DNA of 64,000 nucleotides from Pyxicephalus adspersus (Eukaryota > Chordata > Amphibia > Anura > Pyxicephalidae): NCBI RefSeq assembly GCF_032062135.1, contig NC_092859.1, positions 27,122,288 through 27,186,287 of the forward strand, in the 5' to 3' direction. A model generated the notes under the pieces. It had not been told where the DNA came from. It did no database searches and saw only the letters and a list, made by a program, of their open reading frames with translations. A program made the position numbers and the translations under genes. Within the stretch, counting starts at the first letter, position 1. Every line of letters begins with the position of its first letter. Shown one piece after another: positions 1 to 13,600 of the stretch.

Positions 1-61
1 ACGCACCCAATTTTAAACGAGAGAAACCTAGAAAAAAAAGATTCTGAACAAAATACTAAAA

Positions 62-218
62 AATCACTCTGTGTCAATGTATCGCCTTCTAATCACTCTG
101 TGTCAATGTATCCCCTTCTAATCACTCTGACACAGAGTGATCAGAAGGGGATACATTGACACAGAGTGATTAGAAGGGGATACATTGACACAATGTATCC
201 CCTTCTGATCACCCTGTG
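62..218. repeat. 29-bp repeat unit in both orientations (hairpin)
   Basis: The unit containing ATCACTCTGTGTCAATGTAT and CCCTTCT occurs twice forward (62-120), then in reverse complement (about 130-190), then partly forward again (190-218). The region can fold into long perfect stems. Confidence 0.75.
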
Positions 219-220
219 CC

Positions 221-516
221 AAAAAATCATACTCACCCGATACCGCGATCCCGCCATGCTGTGGGCTTCTTCTTCTCCTCGCTCCCCTCCTGGCTGCAGC
301 GCGTGTCCCCTCCTCCTCTGAGCGAGGAGAAGCCGACACGCATACCCCAGCGATCCCATAAGCAGGCTGATCCAGCCTGCTTACCGGATCGCGAGGGCAC
401 GTGTGCCGGCTTCTCCTTGCTCAGAGGAGGAGGGGACACGCGCTGCAGCCGGGAGGAGAGCGAGGAGAAGAAGCACGCAGCATCGCGGGATCGCGGTATC
501 GGATGAGTATGATTTT
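221..516. repeat. Long GC-rich palindrome
   Basis: Arms of about 145 bp (221-365 and 372-516) are near-perfect inverted repeats: AAAAAATCATACTC... against ...GAGTATGATTTTTT, centred on AAGCAGGCTGATCCAGCCTG near 371. Overlapping open frames on both strands here are palindrome artefacts. Confidence 0.8.
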
Positions 517-950
517 TTTTTATTATATTTAACATGTATTCGGTGTATAAGACGCACCCACTTTTCCCCCCCAGTTTTGGGGAAGAAAAAGTGCGTCTTA
601 TACGCCGAAAAATACGGTATTTGCATTTCCCACTGATCCTCCCGCCCGAACCGACATCATTGGGAAAACCTGAAGAAAATCTCTGAAGTTCGTGGCTGAA
701 GATCGAAGAGGAGGGACGTGTCCTCAGGACCTGCGGAGACCAGCAGGACGCCGAGGGACACCAACAGAGCAAGATAAGTGGGTTTTTTTTAAAAAAACAC
801 ACTCGGGATTACCAGGATTACCGCTAAGGTGGTTAAAAGAGCACTTAACACTTTTTCAGACTCGTCTAACCGTCTTTTTCTGTCTTTTAAACCCCTCACT
901 ACTTCCCATCACTCCATATCCCCCCTCTTATTGTGTGATGCTTCCCCCAC

Positions 951-1060
951 CTAGATTGTAAGCTCCTCGGGGCAGGGTCCTCCTCTCCTCTCCCGTCACT
1001 GTCTGTCATTTGCTACCTCTAATGTACAGCGCTGCGTAATATGTCTGCCAATATGCTACC
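951..1060 (+). repeat. SINE/L2-type 3' tail, copy 1
   Basis: Contains GATTGTAAGCTCCTCGGGGC and TGTACAGCGCTGCGTAATAT, the conserved tail of a dispersed frog element also found at 7606, 16846, 20968, 21870, 23690 and 59600. Confidence 0.7.
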
Positions 1061-1442
1061 TTAGGGTACCTGGTACCCCATAATGATAAAAACAAATGCT
1101 TGTTCAGGCAATAAAAGAGGTAGTGAAATACTTAAAATTCTTAACAATTGGAAAAGATCACACGTAATACTCATAATACTCATACTCATAATACTATGTC
1201 CTGCTGCTTGTGGACCCCATTGTGAGCTTTAGTTCCTTCTATCAACCCTTTTATCACTATACAGCATGGTAATGATTAGGGACATTGGAGCTCCAAACAC
1301 GCGTTGTAGGGACCAGGTATCAAACACAAATGGTGTGGAAGATTCTTTGGCAATAGTAGACTGTGTTGAATTATTTTTTTTTTTGAGGGGGGGGGACAGA
1401 ATCAAAGTGTGAACATACACTTGCTTTACTTGCCACATTTAC

Positions 1443-1608
1443 CTTGAAGTTTTCCATAATTCTGTCTGGGTTATAACTCTTGGTTATGGCCACCACACCA
1501 CGCTGGATCTGGTAGCGGATAGCAATGTTTGCTGGTGTCTTGTTGTATTTCTTGCCAATTTCAGCTAAGACTGGATCTTCCAGCAATACTGGAGAGCTCT
1601 GATCCACC
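1443..1608 (-). CDS. AKR gene A exon 7 (last exon in window)
   Basis: 166 nt completing Trp and encoding [20 protein letters not shown] through the cofactor loop [15 protein letters not shown]. Donor GTAAAT. Nothing resembling exon 8 or 9 follows down to position 1. Confidence 0.94.
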
Positions 1609-4600
1609 CTGAAGGAAAAAAGGAGAAAAAAGACCTAGAGAAGAGTTTGATTAAACTCCAGGAAGCCACACAGGAATTACTCAACTATACTTTTTTCACT
1701 TTTTTTTGCTGTCTGACGTCTGTACCCTTTGGATGATTTTTCCTCACTCCATGTCTTACACTGTGTCTTTGGGATAGATAGTGGGGACAAATCTCTTTAG
1801 TGTGGTTGGTAATAGGGATGAGCATGAATGCCTCAATTTCCTCAAACTTACAATGGTTCCGCAAAATTTCGAGAAACCATCAGAAGAAGAAATTAAAACA
1901 GGAGGATTCCCAGAGTCTAATTCAGCCCTGGGAATCCTCCTCTTTGCGATTAATTAACCTCCTGTTTGTGGTTGATTAACTTCTAGTGCCTGGGGATTGC
2001 AGGGGATTTCCAGGGCAGTCCTGGAAATCCTCCTGTTCAGCAATAACTCGACCTCGCTTACATTTTTGGAAAGCGAGAAAGGCCTGATGAGATATTCGTC
2101 CAGAAGTGTATCTCCTAATGCCAAGCTATTTTTTATAATGCAGAGACATCAGAGGTTCCCATATCAGATTTTTTGGTTGGTTTTCACAGTTGGGGCTGCA
2201 TTGTACTCCACACACCCACTACCAATAACATTTTTCCCAGGTTGACATCTATGCTTGTGAAGGTTTGTATATTGACAGATGTGATCAGAACATTAACATG
2301 CAAGTTCATTTGGGGTCAGGGAATAAGGTGACTAATGAAAATTTCTGAAGAGTTTTGCAAAAGAGCATCAGTGCTTTAAATAAATAATAAAACAAGGCAA
2401 TATGGCCAACTGAAGCCACTTCCCCCACCATGTCATACCAATCCTTGTGTCTATGTGAGCCCAGGACGCTGTATGCGGTCAGCAGTATGTCATTTGACTT
2501 ACAGAACTCCAACAAATTGCTCTGATTCAGGTACGGGTGACATTCAACCTTCAAAACATCATAAAAACATCAGAAAGTCAGTGGCAATGCTTAACTTAAC
2601 AATGCTTTGATTTAAAATGGATTGAATTGGATTCCTTGGAAGATCTGTTAAAGGTGAATGGGGCTTGGAGCTCTGACTTCTAAAAATTCTTCAGAGAAAA
2701 GCCAGGACGTGATAAAAGCTAAAACAATGTTCTTGGAACTTTCCAAACAAAAACGGGATTCACATGGATCCAAGTACCCAATCAGCCCTCATTTTTGCAG
2801 TGCAGACATGATCATTTAAACCATAATCCCAATTGATAGCAAGTGGTAACAAGAATTTTTGTAACATATATATATTTTTTTTTTAATATGTATATTGTCA
2901 GATTGCCATGATAGTAGTGTTCTTGCATATAAATGTATCGAATAGTATATTAGGTAATTACCTGGTTGCACACTGGCTTATACTTCAGTCCAGGCTTGTT
3001 GAGAATCCTCTCTAGCTGGCGACGATTAAAGTTGGAGACTCCAATAGATTTTACCAGCCCGGCATCCTTACACTTTTCCATTGCCTATAGTAGGAGAAGG
3101 ATAATGTTTGAATATTTAATATGGGAAAGCCTGCTTTAGGATATTGCTACAAAGGTACAGTCAAATCACTGGGCTAGAGAAGACAGGGGAAATGTTTCTA
3201 CCTACATAAAGGCGACTGATGATATTATCTTAACCTAAGTAAAGTTACTGACCTAGAGTGTAAAGAATGATTTTTTAAAAATGATTTTGTTCTTGTCCAA
3301 TGTGACCTGCCAGCCATTGAAATTTATTAAAAGATCCACTTTAAATAGCAGAGAGCTGTTATAATAAGGAACCTCCAGGAAAATATTGTATATCTGAACA
3401 GCTTTCACCCGCTGACACCATTAGATATAGCACAGAGATTATAACCCATGGTACTCTTATTTTAAAAATTTGTTTTGGCTCAAGGTTAACCAATGAAGCA
3501 AAATCACATCTGACATATTACTTGAATTTAGGTCTTGTAGTCAGAGTGTCTTCTCTGTAAGCAATTGAATGAGCAGGATGTGTTTTATTGGGCATACAGG
3601 AGGGAAACTGCATAGACTACAGCTATGTACAGACACTAGATCAGGGGTGTCAAACTCAACGTCTATTTTTTTTTTTTTTCGCCAAAGGAATCCTAAATAT
3701 GAATTGTAGCTGGCCCTCCGCTGCACTGAAATAGCTCTGCTTTTACGATTCCCGACATCACCTGCGTCTATAGACCAGCAGGCTCTCTGCCTATGTGTGG
3801 CCCCGCAATGGACTGTTTTATACATGTAAGTAATGCCGGGAATTTCAATCTCTCTCAAATATAGGCTTGTTCCAGATCGAATGTTAAGCAAAACCTCTTT
3901 GTTTCCATATGAAAAGGTTTTATATTTAATGAGAAGGCAAAACTTCCCCAATTTTTTCAATAAATTTCAAGGTTGGCCCACGACTGTATAAATTTTTAAT
4001 TTTGGCTCACTGTGTATTTAAGTTTGACACCCCTGCACTAAATAATTGTCTTGCTTACATATAGTAGTGGTTCCCCAAAATTATTTATTGATTTGTATTG
4101 GCCTATCAAAAAAAGGCTAAGTGGGGACGTCTGCTGTACTACTGTAGAAAAAGACACAGCAGGGTGCAATTCGCTCATCCTACCACCCCTCTCTAAAGAA
4201 AGTGAACTGTGCTGTGTGTACAAAGCTCATTCCTTCTCCTGTCACTGGAAATGAACACGAAAGATCATTTCCAGTGACAGAAATCTAATGTGTGTATGTG
4301 GCCATACCCTTAGGATCAGTTAAGAAGAGAATCAGTGGCACAGAGTATGTAGAACTATTGATTCTGAACAGCATTGATCCCCATTATGTGTTCAGCACCC
4401 ACATGGCAGATAATGGAAGGATCACATAGTTGCAAGTTACCGGTATGTTACAAATCATCTGGCATGCAAAAAGGTCTCTGTACAAGATTTTAATGATTCA
4501 GTCACTTATCTGGCTTTAGTTGTGATTTGTTAGAACACAAACATATTTCAGCCAGTTCTAAGATTTTAAAAACTTAATATTGTATTGAAAACATAGAAGC

Positions 4601-7600
4601 ATTTATTATCTGTTACCAATTACCATTGCTGCAGATGAGCCAATAAAAATCAATTGCCTACCTCCCATATAGCACACAGGTCTGTTGTGGTATCGAGTTG
4701 AGGTTTTCCATTTTCATCCATAGGGAACAGATCTCCTCCTTGCTATAGAAGAATAGTTTGTCAAAGCTTGTGCATGCAAAACACCAGCAGTGAATGTCAG
4801 CAATTAGACTGCAACGCGAACCTCCGCTCCAAGTGGCAAATTCCCAAAAAGTCAACAGAGGCAAAGGGCTTATTTTTAATTAATATTATGAGCTGTTCCT
4901 GAGCTACCAATAACATGAAAGTTTATGAAAAATTTAAAGATGCTGAAAAAAGAACTCTAACCAAGTAAAAGTATGCAATATATTTTAGTAATAAACTAAG
5001 TCTATGAATATTTCAACTTTGTCCTTTTCCCAAGATAGAACAGTCAGTAAGTGAGAACAAATTAGATATGTATTGCAGCAGTTTATGCAATATGTACTGT
5101 AAGTAATACTTCCAGGTTTGTATTACCTCTAATAAATATCACAGAACTTACTCTAACAATGCTTGTTTATATAAAAGCATAGAGCCACATCATTTAGGGT
5201 TCCTGGACAAGATGCCAACTCATCTCACAATCGTGTAAATTCTAGTGTATGCACAGGTCTTGGATGTGTTAATAAACATCTTACACAGATCTGTTCAGCT
5301 GCTTTGAAATTGTGACTTGATACAAAGTTACAGCAATACAGTCTAATCACTGTGTGTACAGGAGAATGTCTGGATTACTGGTGCTTGGTGATTTCCTGCT
5401 CAGTTCCCCAAACCAACAAACTAGGGCAAGAGGGATTAAAAGAAGGGTAAGTGTACCCCAACCTAGGTGGGGCAACTTTAAAGTGAACCTATTGCTTTGT
5501 TCTGAGTAAGCAAAGCAGAGAAGCACTTTAGGAACACAAAAGCATATTTATTCTTTGCACTTAGAACAGCCATGTTCAAGGTGCTTTCATCCTGCATCTT
5601 GAAAACCATTCATATTATTCAGTTCTAACAAATGAAGAAGGCAAATCTATAATGGGAGTTATAATATAATGGGGAAAAACAGTTTCTTCACACTTTATGT
5701 AAAATGCAGATTCTTACCTTAAGTGAAAAGGGCCAGTGGATGAGGAAAAGGTCCATGTATTCCAATTGGAGGGTTTCCAGGGATTGCCTTAAATTAGGTT
5801 CTATCAGCTCTGTTGAGTGAAATGTCGACCATAACTGAAAAAGGAAAAAAAGTTTGCTTTCTATATTCACCAAAAGATTATGTATGCATAGGAATCTGAA
5901 CTCCAGATGAAAATAACTAGAGAAAAAAAAAGTATTTATTGAAAATAAAAATAACTAAATGTGCTTTTGCCTCAGTATTCACCCTAAATCTAGACCTGTC
6001 CCAACAGTTATTTTTCCTTTAGATGTCCTTAGCCTGATGGCCAGTATCATTCAACCCACTAGTTTCAGCCCAAGTGACCCTCCGCCTGCCTCTACATTTG
6101 ACTGGACAATGAAAAAATTAACAGCATAGTTATGACCTCATCTTTCTGTCACTCTACTCTCTTAGCAATAGCCTTGCTGTACAGAGACTACATCTTAACA
6201 TAAAGGATTTTTTAGAAACTGGAACTTTTACACTACATATGCTTTTTTGCTCAGATAACAAACAGAGCTCAAAAGGTCAGTAAGTAGTATGCAACAAAGT
6301 ATTCAGGGGTCACACTGAGTGCAAAATTTGGTGGTATGTAATGAAGGGACCACTAGCATGTAATTTAAAGTGCAGAGGTTAGTGGCGTGTAATCCAAAGT
6401 GCAGAGGTCAATAGCAGGTAATGTATATGCAGGGCTCTGTAATACATAGTGCACAGTGCATAGGACACTATTGTTTGATGGACAGTGTAGGGATTAGTAG
6501 TGCTTTCCACAGAGTGCAGGTGTCAGTAATGAGGTATGTAAGTAGTATGTTACCCAGAGTGCAGGTGACAGTAGTATGCAATGCAGAGTACAGGTGTCAG
6601 TAGTGTTTAATACAAGTGCAGAAGTCGGTAACAAACATGCAAAACAAACATATGTTATATGTTTCAGGCCTCAGTAGTATTTATTGATTTTTTTTTCCCT
6701 TCCATAGGTGATCTTTTACAGAAAATGTGCAGAATTTAACACACATTACAAGGCAGAAGGCAACAACTAGGCACACTCTCATAGCTTAATGTCTACCGAT
6801 TACGCAAACAAGAATTTTGCTGAATAATTATGGCGAATGGTGGATCTGGGCGAATTCAGGAAAGAGAATTGCCTCGGGGTTAGCCTAAGTTTTAAAAATA
6901 GGTTCCATGTCCCAATGTAGTCATAAATCCACCACCACCTCTGGAGGAACACAAATTGGACCCGAGTGTCCTGATTCAATCCAGATATCCGACCTACAAT
7001 AATACATTGGCTTCAATTTTAATAGTATTATAAACAGTAAAACTCAATTTTATTTAAATTGTCCCTTGATGACTTGGCCATTTATTGAAACCATATGTGT
7101 TTGTCACTTCAAATCCAAAAACTTTTCAACAGCTGAAGTTTGCCAGTAAACTAAAGCCACCTAATTTATCACTGCGGGGACTTTAGAAGAGGAAAATGAA
7201 ATGAGGGAATGTTAGCAAAGGTTTCGTAACATCATACAATATCGAGTTAAAGAACAACACAACTTCCTTCAATTTCATAAACATAAAGCTATTATAGTGA
7301 GAAAATATTTCTTTGTATTAAAGTGCCAATTTGTTATTGAAGATAACCACCAACTGTAATTTTAATGGACAAAAGGACAAAGAACATTAAGCAATGACGT
7401 TAACTTCAAAGAAATATAAATCTCAATTATCTCTTCTGCTTCTCTGCAAGTAGGCATCAGCATTTGTACTGTATTTGTGATTTTTATTGGTAATACCAGT
7501 ATCTTCAGTCAATAGAATATATGCAGTAAGTAAAATATTGAAAAGTAACATACAGGACATATATAGGGTCTCTTTTATCTGGAAAATGATTTGTACTTCA

Positions 7601-10600
7601 GCATGAGCAGCACAGTGGCTGAGAGATATGCAGCGCTAGGTTCCAGGTTTAAATCTTGGCCAAGACACATGGAGTTGGAAGGTTCTTCACGATTTTTCTC
7701 CGCGTAGTCAAGTTTCCTCCCACATTCCAAAAACATGCAGTTAGCATATTTGACCTTAGACTGTGTTAATGACTATGGTAGGGACGTTGTATTGTGAGCC
7801 CCTTTGAGGGACAGCTGGTGACATGACTACAGACTTTGTAAAGCACTGTGTAATATGTTGGTGCTGGATAATAATATTTCCATCCTGTTGTAAGAAAAGA
7901 GCATGCAGCTTGGTTTGGGCAGTTGCAGACTGGTAAATGTATGCAACCATGCTCATGCATACACACATTCCTCAACTGATGTAAGGCTCATGCTTGCTGC
8001 CTTGCCATCTGGTCTTTAGCCCTGTATGCACCCCTCCCAGCAGCAGTTGCTTCCTGTTATCCGCACCAGGACCACTAAGGCTAGATTGGCAAAGGAGGCT
8101 ACCTTCATCATTTCAGGCTTCTACCAGGTACATGACACCTGTACTGAGATTTACACAGACCTATTTGGTAGGGAAAGTAACCTGTTTTTTTTTCTTTACT
8201 GCAATTCAGTAACATTTACAGATCCTGTCCTTCTCCCAACCTTTTTAGGGACAGTAAAGACCGATTAGCTCATCTCTCATCCTTTCTCTCCTCCTATTAA
8301 CATGCTCCTTGTCAGTACTGTCTGTTCTTGTTCTAACAAAAAAAAAAATTGTCTTTTATTTTTGCATGGAGTTTACACTTAAAAAAATGTAATCGTAATA
8401 TAATTAAAAATGAGTTGTTAACATCATGCCCACTGATAAAAGCAAGTGTATTTTAATTTAAAGCTCCTATTATGAAAATCACTTTTTTAAATCTCTTATT
8501 TATTTTTAGTGCAGAAGTAACTATTTTGTAGTGCTGGCATGTCCTATAGTACTTTACAGAGGATTTGGAAAATGTCACATAAGCCCCACCCCAGGACAGA
8601 TTAACAGAAACAATTGTAAGGCCAGTTTGGATAAACATTAACAAATTCACCAAATCATTTTTTTAGAGTGGTGGAAAATTGCAAAAACATCCAGGAAACA
8701 TGGTAAGATCAACTCTGTGTAGGAACCATATCTATCAGATATTGGATCAAGGAGTAAAATGAGGACCTAAACCACAGAAAAACATCCCCACCTTTCCTGT
8801 GTAGAACAGATCTTCCCTTTTCACTGTGCCATCAGCAATCTTCTTCTGGATGGCCTGACCCACCTCCTTTTCATTCTGATACAGGTGTGCCCCATCAATG
8901 TGGCGAAAGCCAACCTTAATGGCAACTTCAGTGGCTTGCTCACTGAGAGAAACTGGTATCTAGAGAACAAGAAGAAATATACACAAGGTAATAAGTATAA
9001 GTAAAAAAATTGCCTGAAAACTGAGAAGGTTTGGGATTTACTGGAACCTGAAACTCTGTTAGAGGTAATTCTTGTCAATTCACATACCTCCCTGATGGTC
9101 CTGAAGGAGGGATAGTCCCTCCAAATAAGGGACAAATTCCATCAGTTTTTGGATTGATATATACGCTTTATAAAATGTATTATTTAATAATTAAAAAAAA
9201 GTGTTATTTTGCACTAATTATTTTATCAATCCTATTAACTATTTCATTTGGTATTTGAAAAACCAATTTAAAGCAAATACTTGTTTGTTTATCCAATCAT
9301 TATTTTAATTTTTATGGTCTGCAAAACAGATATTTAGTGTTGATAAAAATCTATATTTTTATATCCAATATATAAATATATTGGGGATGTGTTATATTTT
9401 AGGTGTGGCTTATACAAATATATATGGATACTCTACCAAAAACTCTGATTGTTTGACTATGTGGGGGGATTTTCTTCTTCAGCAGGACAAAATGTGAGGG
9501 GGAATCTCTATTACAGATCTGTGGCTGACTTTTAGCTCGACATTACCATTAGGACTAATATGAAAGGCAAAAGTCTGCATAGAATGCAACTTACCGGTAA
9601 ATATGTGTAAAATATTCTATTTGTCTCTTTTTGTTCCATTCTGTTGTCTCTGACAAACTACAAGTCCCAGCATGTTCATCTGTTTTCTCTCATATATAAG
9701 TCCTTACAAGCTCCCTTCTCACACGAATAGGCAAAAATCACAACATTTAGAGTGGTCTTCGAAGAAGAAAATTCATTTTATATATATCCATCAACTACAT
9801 AGTTTTTGGGGAGTTTAAAAAGATTGTACAATCAGATTGTATTATGTATGCCCATCTTTAGATATAAGAAGGTTAGGGACTGTAACTTTATAATTTTTAA
9901 GTATTTGTATGAAATATTTAATGTGATTTGTGCCCCCCGGTCATTTTAGATGACACCAATGATTATTAATTTGGCTATCTGTAGGGGTGATATTCTTCCC
10001 ACTGGCCAGCAATATAACAGGTATTCTACTGACCACCTAGCTAATGTACTGGGAGCTGCTGATATATTTGTTATATTAGGGGTTCCCTGAAGACCTGCAA
10101 CTTATTTCAAGTGTTCTCTTTGGTAAAAAGGTCCAGAACAACTAATTTAAATGAAAATCTCAGCAGAGCAGCGAAGTTTCTAATTTTTCACCCATTAAGC
10201 TTTCATATGAGATACTGATATTTGAGATTATGATAAGACTGAATGGAAGTCCTTCTCCATACAATGAACCTGAGAAATGTTGTGCATACAAACTGACAGA
10301 AAAGTGAAATCCAAAAAACGTTGTCGGCATCATGTGGCAGAAATGCATCACTACAGCTCTGCTGACTGAACTTGCAAATAACTTTTGGGTTGATTTAGTA
10401 AAAGAATATTGGCTGTTCACTTGTTAGTTCATATAGTAAATATATTAATAAAAAAAAAATCACTTTGCACAGAATTAAATTCAAACCTCAAGCAGTGGCA
10501 TTAACCCTGTTCAAGTTCTTTCCTTGCTGGACTACAGAACACCCTAATTTATGTAATGGCGATGAGTAGATTGCAAGGTGTTGTGTTAGGATTCAGCAGC

Positions 10601-13600
10601 CTAGGGTGACAGATTAAGGTTAATAAGTGTTTTTGCGGTCTGGTCTCTTTTAAAAAAAAAGATAGAGAACAGGCAGGTAAGTATGCTTGATTGCTACATG
10701 CTCACCTGTCCTTTTCTGTAAGAAAGACCTGCCACAGATTTTTGAAGTGTTAAAATTGTTATATAATTCCATATGTTATAAATTTCTATAAATAAAAACT
10801 GCAAGCAGGCAGGATTTTTTATTGCAGAACGGACAGATGATAACAATTTTAAAATAAATCACACTTACCTACCTGGTAAAGAACAGGGAGCTGTGCGTGC
10901 ACAGCTCTGTATAGGATGCAGGGATATGCCAGATCTGAATGCATGTAAGATACATTTTTCTGGCCTGGCCAATTAAGATGGCTAAAGATCTGACACCAGG
11001 ATTCTGTGTTGGAGTTAATATAAAAGTTACTGAGGTATGTCATGATAAGAGTAAGAAATTAACTGGGGTACAGTTTATAGAAGCCCCAACTAGAAATGAT
11101 ACTTTGTTGAACCTAGTTTTTTCTAACAATGCAGAAAACAATGCATAAAAATCTGGATAGCAGTGACCATATGATTTCCTTTATTGTAATTTGGAAACAG
11201 GAAGCAAAAACAGGAAAGATAAAAACATTCAATTTTAAGAGAGCAAATTTCCATTAAGGGCGGCTCTACATGACTTGGACTAAAAAAGAATATTGTCCTT
11301 AAAGAACGCAGAACAGAAATGTAAATGTTAAGTCTATTCCACACAAACCCACTGCAAAATATATTCCAATGAGTAAAAAGTTTAAGAGACTAAAATTAAA
11401 AACCTATGCGGCTCACACCAAATGGTAAAAACACCATAAAGAATAAGAAAAGGGCATTCCAAAAATATAAAAAATTAAGGATAACCTTCAGTTTTTTAAT
11501 GATTGTTTTCTATGCACATTCAAATAAAAATTAACAGTATTACAAACAAATAAATATAATTAGGCCCAGGGAGGGGGAAAAATGAAACAATTCACATTTA
11601 TGGTGTACACAGAAAGTAAAAATAATAAAATAAAAAAAAAATTACTGCCTAAATATCATTGAACTGAAAATCAATACCAGATCAATAAAATGTATACTCT
11701 AATTGGTCACACCTGGACCGTGCATTTAGAATGAGCAAGCCAAGAGAACCAGTATGCATTCAATTTAAGCCCCTGATCCAGGTTGTAAGCAAACATTTTT
11801 ATAAATTGTATATTAAATTTCTGTATGATCTCTGAAAAGGTCGGATTTCTGTACTTCTCCAATATTCTGCAATACCCTGTCTAGTGGTACATAAAGAATG
11901 GATAATATTAGGCCTATATTCTACTGGGTAATGTTCAATATCTAAATTAGGCAGAGCCAAAGAAGGATTGGGTTTAACAATTATACCAGTCAGCTCAAAA
12001 GTGACTTAGAGAGCCAATATGGCTGCACAATCTTCAGCATTGCTGTGACAGTGCAGAATTATACTTTTGTCACAATATAGGGTGTCCTATACCATCTTAA
12101 CAGCATTTTAACATATGATTCCGAATGAGTGGCACACTTTGTATATTCATATGCAGATCTTATAGCTCTCATCCACTGTTCCCCCGAATAAGATACATAC
12201 AGTTCTATTTCCCTATTTCAAAATATGGGCATTTTTACCAAACTGTCATTTTTCCTGTAAGGCTTGGTATAAATATTGGGATACCATGATTAACCTGAAT
12301 CAGTAAAAATTATTCTACGGGGAATACATTTGGAAGGAGTAAAAAATAGAAAGGCATCTGGGGGTTTTGGTAGATTATAGACTTAATAGAATGCAATGCC
12401 AAGACGCAATATCTAAAGCTAGCAAAGTACTTTCTTTTAATAAATGAGGAATAGACTGCAGAGATGGAGACATAATCCTGCCTCTGCAGTCCAGTTTTGG
12501 ACACCAGTTCACAAAAAGGACATTGTGGAAATGCAGAGACTCCAGAGAAGAACAACTAAACTAATAAAAGAAATGTAGGACCTCTATAAGGAGAGATTAG
12601 CTGAACTGAATTTATTCTCCCTTGAGAAGAGATGTTTAAGGAGGGATATGATCACCCTGTATAAATATATAAATAGTCCTGTTAGGAGATGCTTATCTGT
12701 TCCAGCGATTCCGTGCTGTGTGCCATCGCAGAATAAAACATTTTTTTTGTTCAGCGTCAAGGTAGAGAACATGAAAAGGCTCGCCTAACACCAACCATCT
12801 CACATTCCCCAACCACAACTCCCTTTAGGAAAAAACACACTACACCTTTTTGGTATACATTTGGTCAAAGCAGCCCATATAATTGCTATAACCTTTTAAA
12901 TCAACATTTTACATAACTCAAAAAAAAAAAGAATGCAATTTAAAACCATTTTAAACATTTGCCACACTTTTTCAAACATTTTAAAAACAGTTATAATTTT
13001 ACTTAAAGGTCCATGAGAGTAACCCTTCTTCTACTAACTCTTCCCAAAACTACAGCTCCGCAAGAAACAGGCTCTCAGCAACTACCAAGCCGGCTGGGAA
13101 GCAGTCAGCGGGCATCTTCCACTCTCTCCTTGCCCCCACGACAACCAAGTGTCCTGTGGGGCTCCACTTGGCAAGAACTCCATACCTTGATGGGTTCCCA
13201 ATCCTCAGTTGTTCTGCTTTTTAACTCCCATGGACCAACCAACGAACCTGCACCAGCCACAAGCATGACCTTATGCTTACGAGCAACGCCACACCCTCAG
13301 TGCCCTCTGCACTCTGTCCTGTAAGCTCAACAACCATAGTTCCGTACCCCACAGCATTCAGGTGTACACCATCCCCCCTCAAAAATAAATGCGAGTCCTT
13401 TTCCAGGTCCTGATGTCTCACCACCATGCCCCCAATTCTGGACACAAACCTCCCCACTTTATTAACTTTAATGCGTGCCTTATTAAGCCACTCCACAGAC
13501 CTCGCATTGCGCAAGACCACTCTCACCACTATGTCAGACCACACAAACAGAGTACTGAGAAACAAACTGTGCAAGCGCAAAAAAAAAAATAAAATTTTTT

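Larger units (their letters stand above)
1..620. mobile_element. Palindrome-rich MITE, left end outside the window
   Basis: A right-terminal hairpin at about 540-618 (TATAAGACGCACCC pairing with GTGCGTCTTATA, ending CCGAAAAATACGGTA) has a counterpart at the window start (ACGCACCCAATTTT at 1-14). The two ends enclose other palindromes, so 1-620 looks like one nonautonomous DNA element or a nest of them. The ACGCACC hairpin type is common in vertebrate MITEs. Superfamily not determined. Confidence 0.5.

Noticed and set aside
233..802. 189-codon minus-strand open frame and its plus-strand mirror
   Set aside because: They arise from the long palindrome at 221-516, which gives similar frames on both strands.
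1..1442. Search for exons 8-9 of AKR gene A
   Set aside because: No reverse complement of an 83-nt exon or of an [14 protein letters not shown] end was found. The gene is taken to continue beyond the left edge rather than being truncated.
4658..4864. 68-codon minus-strand open frame at gene A exon 4
   Set aside because: It reads through exon 4 in a different frame. The true exon is 4662-4742 in the frame giving FPMDENGKP.
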